Source: Oleiagrimonas soli
GTDB lineage: Bacteria > Pseudomonadota > Gammaproteobacteria > Xanthomonadales > Rhodanobacteraceae
Assembly: GCF_000761445.1 (NCBI RefSeq)
Contig: NZ_KN196470.1
Span: 1,162,823 to 1,226,822 of the forward strand
Direction of reading: 5' to 3'
DNA length: 64,000 bases
Shown here: in pieces, positions 16,782 through 29,109 of the stretch
How positions within the stretch are numbered: the first letter of the stretch is position 1
Layout of the letters: each line of letters starts with the position of its first letter
The notes under the pieces: generated by a model
What the model was told of the DNA's origin: nothing
Databases searched by the model: none
Seen by the model: the letters and a program-made list of their open reading frames with translations, nothing else
Position numbers and translations under genes: made by a program

Positions 16782-18089
16782 TCAGGTTTCGCGCTGCCAG
16801 CGCGGCCACAGGTCGAATTCCCCGAACAGCGCCGCCCCGGCGTCGGTGGTCCACAGGTCGGCGACGCCGAGCAGTGCGCCGTCCGGCGTGTAGAGGATCG
16901 GGCAGCGTCGGCGCAGCCACGGCGGTACGGCGGCCTGCTGGAACAGGTCGCGCAGCGCGCGGGTGTGGCGGTCGCCGTGAGGGCGGAAATGCAGGCCGCG
17001 AACGTTCAGGTCGACGCGGATGGTGGGAAACGCGGTCGCATCGGTCGTCGATCCGTGCCAGTACAGCGCACCGCTATCGGGCAGTGCCAGCCGCGCGCCG
17101 TGCCAGTGCGTGGACCATGCGCCCGAGAGTGGCGCCTGCGGACGCATCGCGTACAGGCGCTGGCGCCACAGGCGGACTTCCGCACCGGGCCAGGCGATCC
17201 GCGGCAGGCGGTCGGCCGCGGCTTCGCGCATCTGTCGCTCCAGCTCGTGCCGTTGCGCCGTGGTCGGCGCGGGCAGGTCGAGTTCATGCAGCCAGCGTTC
17301 CAGCACGCAAGCGCGCAGAGCCGGATGCAGCGCCAGCCAGCCCGCGGCGTCCATGCTGCGGTCGTTCGCGCGGCAGAGCGTGTCGAGCGCCGAGGCGGCA
17401 TGCTGGTCGATGAAGTCGGCCTGTTCGCGTTGCAGGTTCGCGGCATGTGCGAGTGCGCGCTCGGCTTCCGGCCAGTGCCGGTGCAGTTGCGGAAGAATCG
17501 TCTGGCGCAGGAAGCTGCGCGCGTGCCTGGGGTCGGCGTTGGCGGGGTCGTCGATGCCGTGCAGTCCCTGCGCGCGGGCGTAGGCGTGCAGGCGCTCGCG
17601 CGGGGTCGCCAGCAGCGGCCGCCACAGTTGTCCGCGCCCCAGGGACCGCAGTTCGCGCATGCCGCCGAGACCGTGCGGACCGGCGCCGCGCAGCAGCTTG
17701 AGCAGCACGGTTTCGGCCTGATCGTCGCGGTGATGGGCCGTGACCAGCCGCTCGCCTGCGCGCAGGATGTCGGCGAAGGCCGCATAGCGCGCCGTGCGCG
17801 CCGCCGCTTCCAGTCCTTCGCCGCGCAGATCCACCTGCACGGTCACGATCTCCAGAGGCACGTCCCATTGCGCGCACCAGCGTGCGCAGGAGGCCGCCCA
17901 GGCATCGCTGTCGGCATGCAGGCCGTGATTCACGTGCACGGCGCGTAGGCTACGCTGGGCGGTGCGCAACGACGCCAGCGCGTGCAGCAGCGCCAGCGAA
18001 TCGCGTCCGCCGCTGAACGCCACGCACAGCGGCGGATGACCGGCCCGCGACCAGGCGGCATCGAGCTGGGAGGACAGGGATGACGGCAT
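16782..18089 (-). CDS. tilS: TilS, tRNA(Ile)-lysidine synthetase
   Basis: TilS attaches lysine to C34 of the tRNA(Ile) with CAU anticodon using ATP, so that it reads AUA and is charged with isoleucine; it is essential. The 435-residue protein (E. coli 432) has the PP-loop SGGRDS at 26-31, HVNHGL, the HHRDDQAET motif that continues the active site, and a C-terminal TilS domain containing ALRDLFQQAAVPPWLRRRCP. The start is placed at ATG 18089; an in-frame GTG at 18125 would add 12 residues not typical of the family. It is divergent from the phospholipase-like gene. Confidence 0.93.
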   Translation of the reverse strand: MPSSLSSQLDAAWSRAGHPPLCVAFSGGRDSLALLHALASLRTAQRSLRAVHVNHGLHADSDAWAASCARWCAQWDVPLEIVTVQVDLRGEGLEAAARTARYAAFADILRAGERLVTAHHRDDQAETVLLKLLRGAGPHGLGGMRELRSLGRGQLWRPLLATPRERLHAYARAQGLHGIDDPANADPRHARSFLRQTILPQLHRHWPEAERALAHAANLQREQADFIDQHAASALDTLCRANDRSMDAAGWLALHPALRACVLERWLHELDLPAPTTAQRHELERQMREAAADRLPRIAWPGAEVRLWRQRLYAMRPQAPLSGAWSTHWHGARLALPDSGALYWHGSTTDATAFPTIRVDLNVRGLHFRPHGDRHTRALRDLFQQAAVPPWLRRRCPILYTPDGALLGVADLWTTDAGAALFGEFDLWPRWQRET

Positions 18090-18222
18090 CGCTGGCGATT
18101 CGTGCGCGGCTGTGATTCGATGCACAGTTTATCGTTCGCGGCGGTCGTCCGCTGCAAACATCATCGGCATGTCATGTTCAAAGGAGAAGCTTCCATGAGG
18201 GGGTATCCAGGCAACCTCGCGC

Positions 18223-18240
18223 CGGAACCGCACGGTTCCG
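18223..18240. promoter_or_regulatory. perfect 8-2-8 palindrome in the leader of the phospholipase-like gene
   Basis: CGGAACCG at 18223-18230 and CGGTTCCG at 18233-18240 are exact inverted repeats separated by CA. The element ends 10 bases before the AAGGAGG ribosome binding site. It could be an operator for a dimeric regulator or an RNA hairpin that affects ribosome access. Confidence 0.45.
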
Positions 18241-18266
18241 AACCCAATCAAGGAGGTTTATCTCTC

Positions 18267-19934
18267 ATGGCAAGCAAGTTGCTCGTGGGGTGCGTATCGG
18301 CTGGACTGGCGGCGTTGTCGTCGCTCACGGTCGCTCTGTCCCACGGTGCCGTGCATCGGCATCGTCCGGATGCGCATCACCTGCACACGGCCACGCCGAT
18401 CAAGCATCTGGTGGTGATCTTCCAGGAGAACGTCTCGTTCGATCACTACTTCGGCACCTACCCCAACGCCGAGAATCCGGCCGGCGAACCGGCCTTCCAC
18501 GCGCGTCCGGGCACGCCGGCCATCAACGGTCTGGACGCCGCGCTGCTGCACGATAATCCGAATGCGTCCAATCCGGTCAACGGCGACGGCGCGGTCAATC
18601 CGTTCCGTCTGGATCGCAGCCAGGCGGCCACCGCCGACCAGGATCACAACTATCTGGCCGAACAGGTCGCCTTCGATGGCGGCAAGATGGATCGCTTCCC
18701 GTTCGCCACCGGCAGCAGCGGTCCGCCGCCGGGCACCGATGCGCCGGAGAACACCAAGGGCCTGGTGATGGGCTACTACGACGGCAACACCGTCACCGCC
18801 CTGTGGAACTACGCCCAGCGCTTCGCGATGAGTGACAACGCCTACGGCACCACGTTCGGTCCGTCCACGCCCGGCGCGATCAACCTGATCTCGGGTCAGA
18901 CCAACGGCGTCGTCGAGCATCTCAACGGCACCGGCGACGAGACCGACGACGGCCACGGCGGCCTGACCCTGATCGCCGACGCCGATCCGATCGGCGACGC
19001 CTGCTCCTCGCCGACCCGCAACCAGGTGCGCATGGGAAGCCGCAACATCGGCGACCTGCTGAACATGGCCGACGTCAGCTGGGGCTGGTTCGAGGGCGGT
19101 TTCGACCTGACCCGCAGCAATGCCGACGGCAGCACCGGTTGCCAGCGCACCACAACCTCGGACGTCACCCACGTCACGCAGGCCGACTACATCCCGCATC
19201 ACGAGCCGTTCCAGTACTACGCCTCGACGGCCAATCCGGAACACGTGCGTCCGACCTCGGTGCACATGATCGGCCGCGCCGGCGATGCGGCGAACCACCA
19301 GTACGACACGCACGACTTCTTCGCGGCGGTGCGCGCCGGCAACTTCCCGGCGGTGACCTTCCTCAAGGCGCCGGCGTACCAGGACGGTCATGCCGGCTAC
19401 TCCGATCCGCTGGACGAGCAGGCCTTCGTGGTGAAGGTGCTGAACTTCCTGCAGAAGCAGCCGCAGTGGCGCAACACGGCCGTGGTGATCGCCTACGACG
19501 ATTCCGACGGCTGGTACGACCATCAGCGCTCGCCGATCGTCAACGCGTCGCGCGGCGACCAGGACGCGCTGGATGGCGAGGGCGTGTGCGGCAGCGGCGA
19601 CATCCTGCCGGGCGTCGATCCGTCCACCACGCATGCGATGGGACGTTGCGGCTACGGCCCGCGTCTGCCGCTGCTGGTGATTTCGCCGTGGGCGCGCGAG
19701 AACTATGTCGATCACGCGGTGCTGGACCAGACCTCGATCACGCGCTTCATCGAGGACAACTGGCTGCACGGCCAGCGCATCGGGCAGGGTTCGTTCGACG
19801 AACGCGCCGGTTCGCTGATGGGCCTGTTCGACTTCCGTCGCCCGCACATGCGTCGCCTGTTCCTGGACCCGCAGACGGGCTTGCCGGTCGGCCCCGCCGC
19901 GATCCGCCCGCCGCTGCACGACGCGCACGGCTGA
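18267..19934 (+). CDS. secreted phospholipase C / AcpA acid phosphatase-like phosphoesterase (PF04185 family)
   Basis: Members of this family cleave phosphate esters of phospholipids or other substrates outside the cytoplasm. The 555-residue protein has a Sec-type signal (about 1-28), a His-rich linker, then LVVIFQENVSFDHYFGTYP with Glu54-Asn55, the metal/nucleophile region of the family, and later AYDDSDGWYDHQ and PLLVISPWARENYVDH, typical of the C-terminal half. AAGGAGG at 18250-18256 sets ATG 18267 as the start. A second in-frame ATG at 18195 also has a good ribosome binding site (AAGGAG, 18181-18186). Whether it is a true phospholipase C or a broad acid phosphatase cannot be told from sequence. 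Confidence 0.85.
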   Translation: MASKLLVGCVSAGLAALSSLTVALSHGAVHRHRPDAHHLHTATPIKHLVVIFQENVSFDHYFGTYPNAENPAGEPAFHARPGTPAINGLDAALLHDNPNASNPVNGDGAVNPFRLDRSQAATADQDHNYLAEQVAFDGGKMDRFPFATGSSGPPPGTDAPENTKGLVMGYYDGNTVTALWNYAQRFAMSDNAYGTTFGPSTPGAINLISGQTNGVVEHLNGTGDETDDGHGGLTLIADADPIGDACSSPTRNQVRMGSRNIGDLLNMADVSWGWFEGGFDLTRSNADGSTGCQRTTTSDVTHVTQADYIPHHEPFQYYASTANPEHVRPTSVHMIGRAGDAANHQYDTHDFFAAVRAGNFPAVTFLKAPAYQDGHAGYSDPLDEQAFVVKVLNFLQKQPQWRNTAVVIAYDDSDGWYDHQRSPIVNASRGDQDALDGEGVCGSGDILPGVDPSTTHAMGRCGYGPRLPLLVISPWARENYVDHAVLDQTSITRFIEDNWLHGQRIGQGSFDERAGSLMGLFDFRRPHMRRLFLDPQTGLPVGPAAIRPPLHDAHG

Positions 19935-19963
19935 TCGGACTGCACGGGTTCGCGTACGAAAAT

Positions 19964-19999
19964 GACCCGCGTCGCGCTGGCGGCGCGGGTCCCGATTTT
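19964..19999 (+). terminator. likely terminator after the phospholipase-like gene
   Basis: GACCCGCG at 19964-19971 pairs with CGCGGGTC at 19984-19991, followed after four bases by TTTT. It lies between the phosphoesterase and the multicopper oxidase genes, so the second may be only partly co-transcribed. Confidence 0.55.
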
Positions 20000-20014
20000 C
20001 CAACGGAGTGCCGC

Positions 20015-21607
20015 ATGCCGCTGACGCGTCGTCATTTTCTGCAAGCCGGACTGCTGGCCGGCGCGGCGCCGTGGGTGCGTCTGCGCGCGACGCCGAACGC
20101 CGCCTCGGCCGTGCCGGCCCTGATCGATCCGCGCACGCTGCGCGCGTTCGTCGATCCGCTGCCGCGGCCGCTGGTGCAGCGGCCGGAACGGCTTGTGCGC
20201 GTCGATGGTGTGTCCGTGCCGCACTACCGCATCGAGCAACGTCAGGTGCACGCGAAGCTGCACCGCGACCTGCCGCCGGCGCGCCTATGGGTCTACGGCC
20301 ACGGCTCGCCGGGCCCGACGCTGGACGTGCGCGCCGGGCAGGGCATGACGGTGGAATGGGTCAATGCCTTGCCGTCGACGCACTTCCTGCCTGTCGACCA
20401 CACCCTGATGGGGTCGAACAAGGGTCAGCCCGACGTGCGCACGGTCACGCATCTGCATGGCGGCCGCACGCCGCCCGACAGCGACGGCTGGCCGACCGAT
20501 ACGCGTGTGCCGGGACAGTCGCAGACCTACCGCTATCCGCTGGATCAGGAGGCCACGACCTTGTGGTACCACGATCACGCGATGGGCGTGGCGCGGCTCA
20601 ACCACTACGCCGGCATGATGGGCCTTTGCCTGGTGCGCGATGCACATGAGGACGCGTTGCATCTTCCGCACGGCGAACACGAGCTGCCGCTGGTGCTGTG
20701 CGATCGACTGATCACCGCGCAGGGGCAACTGCATTACCCGGTATCCGACGATCCCAAGTCGCCGTGGGTGCCGGAGGTGTTCGGCAACGCGGTGCTGGTC
20801 AACGGCGCGCTGCTGCCATATCTGGACGTCGAACCGCGCCGCTACCGTCTGCGCGTGGTCAACGGCGCCAACGGACGCTTCTTCCGCTTGCGCCTGTCCG
20901 ACGGGCGTCCGTTGATCCAGATCGGCAGCGATCAGGGGTTACTGCACGCACCGGTCGAGGTCGATCAGCTGGTGCTGGCGCCAGCCGAGCGCGCCGATCT
21001 GATCGTCGACTTCGCGCCGCTGGCGGGAAAGCAGGTCCGACTGACCAACGACGGCGATGCACGCGGCATCCTGCAGTTCCGCGTCGCCGACAGTGGCCGT
21101 CGCGACGACAGCCGGGTGCCGTCGGTGCTGCGCGACGTACCGCGTCTGACCGCGACGCGCGCCGTGCGCGAGCGCAACCTGGCGCTGAACGAATACGAGC
21201 AGCCCTCGGGTCTGCCGATGAAGATGCTGCTGAACGGCAAGTACTGGCACGACAAGGTGACCGAGACGCCGCATCTGGGCGATGTCGAGATCTGGAATCT
21301 CATCAACATGACCGACGACTCGCACCCGATCCACCTGCACATGGTGCGCTTCCAGATCCTGGAACGTCGTCGCTTCGACAGCTTCGCCTACCGCAGCCGC
21401 GGCGAACTCCGCTACACCGGCACGCCGCAGGCGCCGGCGCCGAACGAGCGCGGCTGGAAGGACGTGGCGCAGGCGCACGGCGGCATGGTCACGCGCATCA
21501 TCGTGCCGTTCGACGGCTACGCCGGGCGCTACGTGTGGCACTGCCACATCCTCGAACACGCCGCCAACGAGATGATGCGTCCGTTCGAGGTGCTGCCGAA
21601 GGCGTGA
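20015..21607 (+). CDS. Tat-exported CotA-like multicopper oxidase (laccase/bilirubin oxidase type)
   Basis: Multicopper oxidases couple oxidation of phenols, metals or pigments to reduction of oxygen to water. The 530-residue protein has a twin-arginine signal (LTRRHFLQAG, residues 3-12) and all copper ligands: His146/His148 in HLHGG, His186/His188 in WYHDHAMG, HPIHLH at 437-442, and HCH 509-511 with His515 and axial Met520. The HLHGG and DHAMG contexts are closer to Bacillus CotA than to CueO, and there is no Met-rich copper-binding insert. CGGAG at 20004-20008 precedes ATG 20015; the longer open frame upstream is a shadow of the preceding gene. Natural substrate unknown. Confidence 0.88.
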   Translation: MPLTRRHFLQAGLLAGAAPWVRLRATPNAASAVPALIDPRTLRAFVDPLPRPLVQRPERLVRVDGVSVPHYRIEQRQVHAKLHRDLPPARLWVYGHGSPGPTLDVRAGQGMTVEWVNALPSTHFLPVDHTLMGSNKGQPDVRTVTHLHGGRTPPDSDGWPTDTRVPGQSQTYRYPLDQEATTLWYHDHAMGVARLNHYAGMMGLCLVRDAHEDALHLPHGEHELPLVLCDRLITAQGQLHYPVSDDPKSPWVPEVFGNAVLVNGALLPYLDVEPRRYRLRVVNGANGRFFRLRLSDGRPLIQIGSDQGLLHAPVEVDQLVLAPAERADLIVDFAPLAGKQVRLTNDGDARGILQFRVADSGRRDDSRVPSVLRDVPRLTATRAVRERNLALNEYEQPSGLPMKMLLNGKYWHDKVTETPHLGDVEIWNLINMTDDSHPIHLHMVRFQILERRRFDSFAYRSRGELRYTGTPQAPAPNERGWKDVAQAHGGMVTRIIVPFDGYAGRYVWHCHILEHAANEMMRPFEVLPKA

Positions 21608-21610
21608 GCG

Positions 21611-22348
21611 TCAGCGCTTGCGCGAGGGCTTGCGGCGCACGAACAGCGCCTTGCCGTTGCCGATCTGCCGTTGCTCGGTGTCGAACAGGCCGATGCCGGA
21701 CACCAGATCGCTAAGCTTGCCGTAGCCGTAGTTGCGGGAGTCGAAGTCGGGCGACTGCTTGCTGATCATCTGCCCGACGGCGCCGAGTCCAGCCCAGCCG
21801 CCGTCGTCGGAGGCAGCCTCCACGGCATTGCGGATCAGATTGACCAGCTTCGCGTCCTGGCGCAGTTCCTTCGTGCTCATGCGCTTGACCGGGCCGTCGG
21901 CTTCGTCGTCGGTCGCCGAGGTCAGCACGTCGGTGTAGATGAACTTGTCGCAGGCGGCCACGAACGGGTCCGGCGTCTTGCGCTCGCCGAAGCCGTACAC
22001 GGTCAGCCCGGACTCGCGGATGCGCGCGGCCAGGCGGGTGAAGTCGCTGTCGCTGGAGACGATGCAGAAGCCCTCGAAGCGCTCGGTGTAGAGCAGGTCC
22101 ATGGCGTCGATGATCATCGCCGAGTCGGTGGCGTTCTTGCCGCGCGTGTAACCGAACTGCTGGATCGGCTGGATCGAGTGCGTCAGCAGCGTCTCCTTCC
22201 AGCCTTTCAGGTGGGTGCCGGTCCAGTCGCCGTAGATGCGCTTGACGTGCGCGGTGCCGTATTTGGCGACCTCGGCCAGCAGGCCTTCGACGATGGCCGG
22301 TTGCGCGTTGTCGGCGTCGATCAGGACAGCCAGTCGGGCGTGAGCCAT
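21611..22348 (-). CDS. NYN-domain (LabA/PIN-like) protein with C-terminal OST-HTH/LOTUS-type domain
   Basis: The 245-residue protein begins ARLAVLIDADNAQP and contains TDSAMIIDAMDLLY and IVSSDSDFTRLA, the three acidic clusters of the NYN branch of PIN-like nucleases (Asp11, Asp13 and later Asp residues). The C-terminal 75 residues (from about 165) resemble the OST-HTH/LOTUS RNA-binding fold, with NYGYGKLSDLVSGIG as its second half. Bacterial members are predicted RNases; substrates are largely unknown. ATG 22348 is chosen because the family N-terminus begins there. It is convergent with the multicopper oxidase, 3 bases apart, and upstream of it lies the exported thioredoxin-like gene. Confidence 0.85.
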   Translation of the reverse strand: MAHARLAVLIDADNAQPAIVEGLLAEVAKYGTAHVKRIYGDWTGTHLKGWKETLLTHSIQPIQQFGYTRGKNATDSAMIIDAMDLLYTERFEGFCIVSSDSDFTRLAARIRESGLTVYGFGERKTPDPFVAACDKFIYTDVLTSATDDEADGPVKRMSTKELRQDAKLVNLIRNAVEAASDDGGWAGLGAVGQMISKQSPDFDSRNYGYGKLSDLVSGIGLFDTEQRQIGNGKALFVRRKPSRKR

Positions 22349-22392
22349 GAGGTTCGTTCCGTGCGGGTTTCGGCGATGGTAACGCGTTGCGC

Positions 22393-23679
22393 TCAGGGAC
22401 GTGACGCCGGCGCCGACTTCAGCGACGCCGACAGCACGCCGTCCTTGCGCAGGTGCGCGCGCAGCGCGGGCATGTCCGCACCCGCCCACTGATCCACCAG
22501 CCGGCCGTGCCGGAACACGTAGAAGGTCGGCATCGCCCAGTTGTCGAGCATGGCCCATTCGCGGTTGTTCCAGGCGATGTGGATGGGCTGATCCGGAAAC
22601 ATGCGGTTCCAGCGTTGCGCGTCGGCAATGGTGTCCTGCTGGCTGGCGAGCCAGATGGCGTGGCGCTGGAAGATCGGGCGCAGCCGTGCGTCTGCGGCGA
22701 CGGCGCGGGCGACGTCCTGTGAGAAGTGGCACGAGGCCACCACCACGATGCGCAGCGGTGCGTCCAGGTCGAAAGCGGTGCGCGTCATGCTGCGGCCGTC
22801 GGCGCTCAGCGCGATCGCCGTGGGTCGATCTTTCTTCAACGGCGCATGCGTACGCCATGCGGGCAAGGGCGCCACGTCCATGCCGGGATGCCGTTCGCGC
22901 AGGCGGGTGGCGGCGTCGAACTGTCGTCCGGCGACGTAGCCCTGGTACAGCGGGGTGAAGTCGCGGTCCTCGGTCATGCCGCGGTGGCGCATCTCGGACA
23001 GGTCCATGCGCAGCTGCGTCAGATAGGGTTCTACGGGGGCGTAGAACAGCACATGCTCGGCGGCGCGTTTCAGCAGACGCAGGTCCGGATCGCTGACGGT
23101 CCGCAGTGTGGATGCGTGTTGGTAGCGATCAAACAGACGCGCGTAGCGCTGGCGGAATCGCGCGGAGCGTTCGGCATCGGAGTGCCCGTTGTCGGCGTGC
23201 GTCCGAAGCAGTTCGTCATAGCGCCGCTCGACGGCGCTCTCCGGGCAGGTCTGCACGGAACATCCGCGCTTGCGCGCTTCCGTCCGCCACTCGCGTTCGA
23301 TGCGTGCGCGTCGCTGGACGGACACGCCGACGCCGTCGGCATAGTCCTGTGCACCGAACAGCGCGAGCACGCGGACCGCCTGCGCGTGCGTCAGCTCATG
23401 GTCGAGGTCGTCCATGCTGAATCCACCCAGGCCTCGGGCGCCGAACTTCAGCGAGGCGAGAAAGCGTTGGCGTGCGCCGGGCGAAAAGGCCCGCAGCGGC
23501 GAGGCGTCGGGCGGCGTCGTCTTGAGATAGCGTTGCAGCGCTTGCGGCGAGCGGATCGACGGCACGGTCGCGCTCGCGGAAGCGGCGTGGTCGGGCGGCG
23601 AGGACGCAGGTACTGCGTGTGCGGGCGTGCACGCGGCGCACGTCAGTACGATCCAAACCAGCGTCGTGCCCAAGCGCAT
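22393..23679 (-). CDS. exported protein with C-terminal thioredoxin-like domain lacking CxxC, unknown function
   Basis: The 428-residue product has an N-terminal signal (about 1-23, ending THAHA-like PAHAVP), a Ser/Ala/Pro-rich linker, a mostly helical middle part (about 50-240) and a C-terminal part (about 300-415) that reads like a thioredoxin fold: IVVVASCHFSQ in place of the WCxxC strand, and WAMPTFYVFRHGRLVDQWAG as the cis-Pro and following strand. The active-site position is Cys317-His-Phe-Ser320, so only one cysteine remains. ATG 23679 has GAGGA upstream. I cannot name the family; a periplasmic redoxin-related role is an inference. Confidence 0.7.
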   Translation of the reverse strand: MRLGTTLVWIVLTCAACTPAHAVPASSPPDHAASASATVPSIRSPQALQRYLKTTPPDASPLRAFSPGARQRFLASLKFGARGLGGFSMDDLDHELTHAQAVRVLALFGAQDYADGVGVSVQRRARIEREWRTEARKRGCSVQTCPESAVERRYDELLRTHADNGHSDAERSARFRQRYARLFDRYQHASTLRTVSDPDLRLLKRAAEHVLFYAPVEPYLTQLRMDLSEMRHRGMTEDRDFTPLYQGYVAGRQFDAATRLRERHPGMDVAPLPAWRTHAPLKKDRPTAIALSADGRSMTRTAFDLDAPLRIVVVASCHFSQDVARAVAADARLRPIFQRHAIWLASQQDTIADAQRWNRMFPDQPIHIAWNNREWAMLDNWAMPTFYVFRHGRLVDQWAGADMPALRAHLRKDGVLSASLKSAPASRP

Positions 23680-23829
23680 GTTGCAGGTCCTCGCAGCCAA
23701 GATATGCAGCGACTCTAGGCGGGAGACGTGCGCGCTTCAAGCGCGGCGCATCGGCGACGCTGCATGCTCGCGAGGCGTCTGTCGAGAGGTGTTCGTATTT
23801 CGCGGCGACCCTCGAACCGGTCGCGCCGC

Positions 23830-24789
23830 TCAGTGTCCGCTGTAGGCGCCGAAGCTGCGCAGGCGCTGGTAGCGCTTTTCGAGCAGGTCCTGCGTCGGCA
23901 GTGCCTCGAGTTCGTCCAGCTGGTTGAGCAGCATGGTCTTCAGACGGATGCCGGTGCTGTGCGGGTTGCGGTGGGCGCCGCCCAGCGGCTCGCGCAGGAT
24001 CTTGTCGATCAGGCCCAGTTCCATCAGCTGCTGCGCGGTCATCTGCAGCGCCTCGGCGGCGATCTTGGCCTTTTCCGCGCTCTTCCACAGGATCGAGGCG
24101 CAGCCTTCCGGCGTGATCACCGAGTAGGTCGAATACTGCAGCATGTTGATGCGGTCGCCGACGCCGATGGCCAGCGCGCCGCCGGAGCCGCCTTCGCCGA
24201 TCACGGTGCAAACGATCGGCACCTTCAGTTCGGCCATTTCCAGCAGGTTGCGGGCGATGGCCTCGCTCTGGCCGCGTTCCTCGGCGCCGACGCCGGGGTA
24301 GGCGCCCATGGTGTCGATCAGAGTCAGCAGCGGCAGGTTGAAGCGTTCGGCCAGCTTCATCAGGCGCAGGGCCTTGCGGTAGCCCTCCGGACGCGGCATG
24401 CCGAAGTTGCGACGGATCTTGCCCTTGGTGTCGCGTGCCTTCTGGTGGCCGATGATCATCACCGAACGGCCGTTGATGCGGCCTAGGCCGCCGACGATGG
24501 CGCCGTCGTCGGCGTAGGCGCGGTCGCCGGCCAGCTCGTGGAATTCCTCGCACATCACGCCGATGTAGTCGAGCGTGTACGGACGCATCGGATGGCGCGA
24601 AATCTGGCACACCTGCCACGGGGTCAGGTTCTTGAAGATTTCCGCGGTCTTGGTCTTCAGCTTGCCGCGCAGGCGCGCGACCTCCTCGTCGATGTCGAAA
24701 GCCTGTCCGTGGCTGGCGTGGCGCAGCTCTTCGATCTTCGCGTCCAGCTCGGCGATCGGTTGTTCGAAATCGAGGAAGTTCGCGTTCAT
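23830..24789 (-). CDS. accA: Acetyl-CoA carboxylase carboxyltransferase subunit alpha
   Basis: AccA with AccD transfers the carboxyl group from biotin to acetyl-CoA, the first committed step of fatty-acid synthesis. The 319-residue protein has the same length as E. coli AccA and shows [17 protein letters not shown] at the start, [30 protein letters not shown] and [14 protein letters not shown]. One oddity: the conserved IDTPGAYPG reads IDTMGAYPG. It lies 85 bases after dnaE, the usual dnaE-accA order. The next 150 bases (23680-23829) hold no gene. Confidence 0.95.
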   Translation of the reverse strand: MNANFLDFEQPIAELDAKIEELRHASHGQAFDIDEEVARLRGKLKTKTAEIFKNLTPWQVCQISRHPMRPYTLDYIGVMCEEFHELAGDRAYADDGAIVGGLGRINGRSVMIIGHQKARDTKGKIRRNFGMPRPEGYRKALRLMKLAERFNLPLLTLIDTMGAYPGVGAEERGQSEAIARNLLEMAELKVPIVCTVIGEGGSGGALAIGVGDRINMLQYSTYSVITPEGCASILWKSAEKAKIAAEALQMTAQQLMELGLIDKILREPLGGAHRNPHSTGIRLKTMLLNQLDELEALPTQDLLEKRYQRLRSFGAYSGH

Positions 24790-24819
24790 TCGGCGCGTGT
24801 TCGAGTGTGTAAAGGCCAA

Positions 24820-24825
24820 AGTATA
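24820..24825 (-). promoter_or_regulatory. candidate -10 box of accA
   Basis: On the minus strand the sequence reads GCTATACT, giving TATACT as a 5-of-6 -10 element about 30 bases before the accA start. No matching -35 box is visible at normal spacing. It would give accA a promoter separate from dnaE. Confidence 0.4.
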
Positions 24826-24874
24826 GCTGGACCGGGGCGCTGGGCGACAGCCGTGCGCGCATTCTGCGAACGGG

Positions 24875-28420
<3,546 letters not shown>

Positions 28421-28585
28421 CGCGACGCGGACTGGGAGCTTCCAGACAGTGTAGTGCCTCGACGGCGCGATGGCTGCTCCGATCGGCGGATCGTGCGTCG
28501 CCGCGGCGGCCGAAGCGGCGCATATCCTAACCCGGCGATGCCCGGCCGTGGCGTGCGCGCCGCATCTGCGGCATGCGCACGGACT

Positions 28586-28987
28586 TCAGTCGACGACGTG
28601 GAAGCGATCTTCCTCGGCGCGGTAGTTCGCGTAGGGTTCCAGGCTCTCGGGCGCTCGGCCGTGGCGCAGCCGCAGTTGCAGCCATTCGTCCGGCGTGATG
28701 TGCAGCGGCGTGTCGTCCGGCGTGTTCAGCCGCGCAGCCATCGCACGGCGGAAACGGCAGAAGTCCTGATGCGCGGCGATCAGCAAGGCGACGTCGGGGT
28801 CGGGCACTTCATTGCCGCAGGACGGCTCGGTGTCGATGCGGTAGAGCAGCTCGTCGAGCTTGTCGAGGTCCTGGCAAGCGGGCAGCCAGTCCTCGTCGGC
28901 AAGCATGGCGCGCAGGTGCGGTGCGAGCTCGCGCAGGTTGAGCGGGTGGGCGTCGGATGCGGGCGAGCGAGATTCGGATACGTTCAT
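28586..28987 (-). CDS. conserved-looking hypothetical protein between rnhB and dnaE
   Basis: The 133-residue protein is acidic and soluble, with no signal peptide or membrane segment. A Ser/Pro-rich start is followed by a predicted helical region (LRELAPHLRAMLADEDWLP), DLDKLDELLYRIDTEPSCG, and a region with ITPDEWLQLRLRHGRAPESL. GAGGAG at good spacing before ATG 28987 strongly supports translation. I do not recognise the family. It interrupts the otherwise direct rnhB-dnaE order, with 122 bases to rnhB and 165 bases to dnaE. A role linked to RNase HII or DnaE is possible but has no direct support. Confidence 0.7.
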   Translation of the reverse strand: MNVSESRSPASDAHPLNLRELAPHLRAMLADEDWLPACQDLDKLDELLYRIDTEPSCGNEVPDPDVALLIAAHQDFCRFRRAMAARLNTPDDTPLHITPDEWLQLRLRHGRAPESLEPYANYRAEEDRFHVVD

Positions 28988-29109
28988 GGCCAGGCTCCTC
29001 GTGTGGAGCCGCAGCGGCATGCCGATCCCGTCGTCGCCGCGTGCGGCAGAAAACCTCGGTCCGTGGGTTCACTGTACTCCGATCGCGAGGGTGTGGAATA
29101 GGGCGCAAG

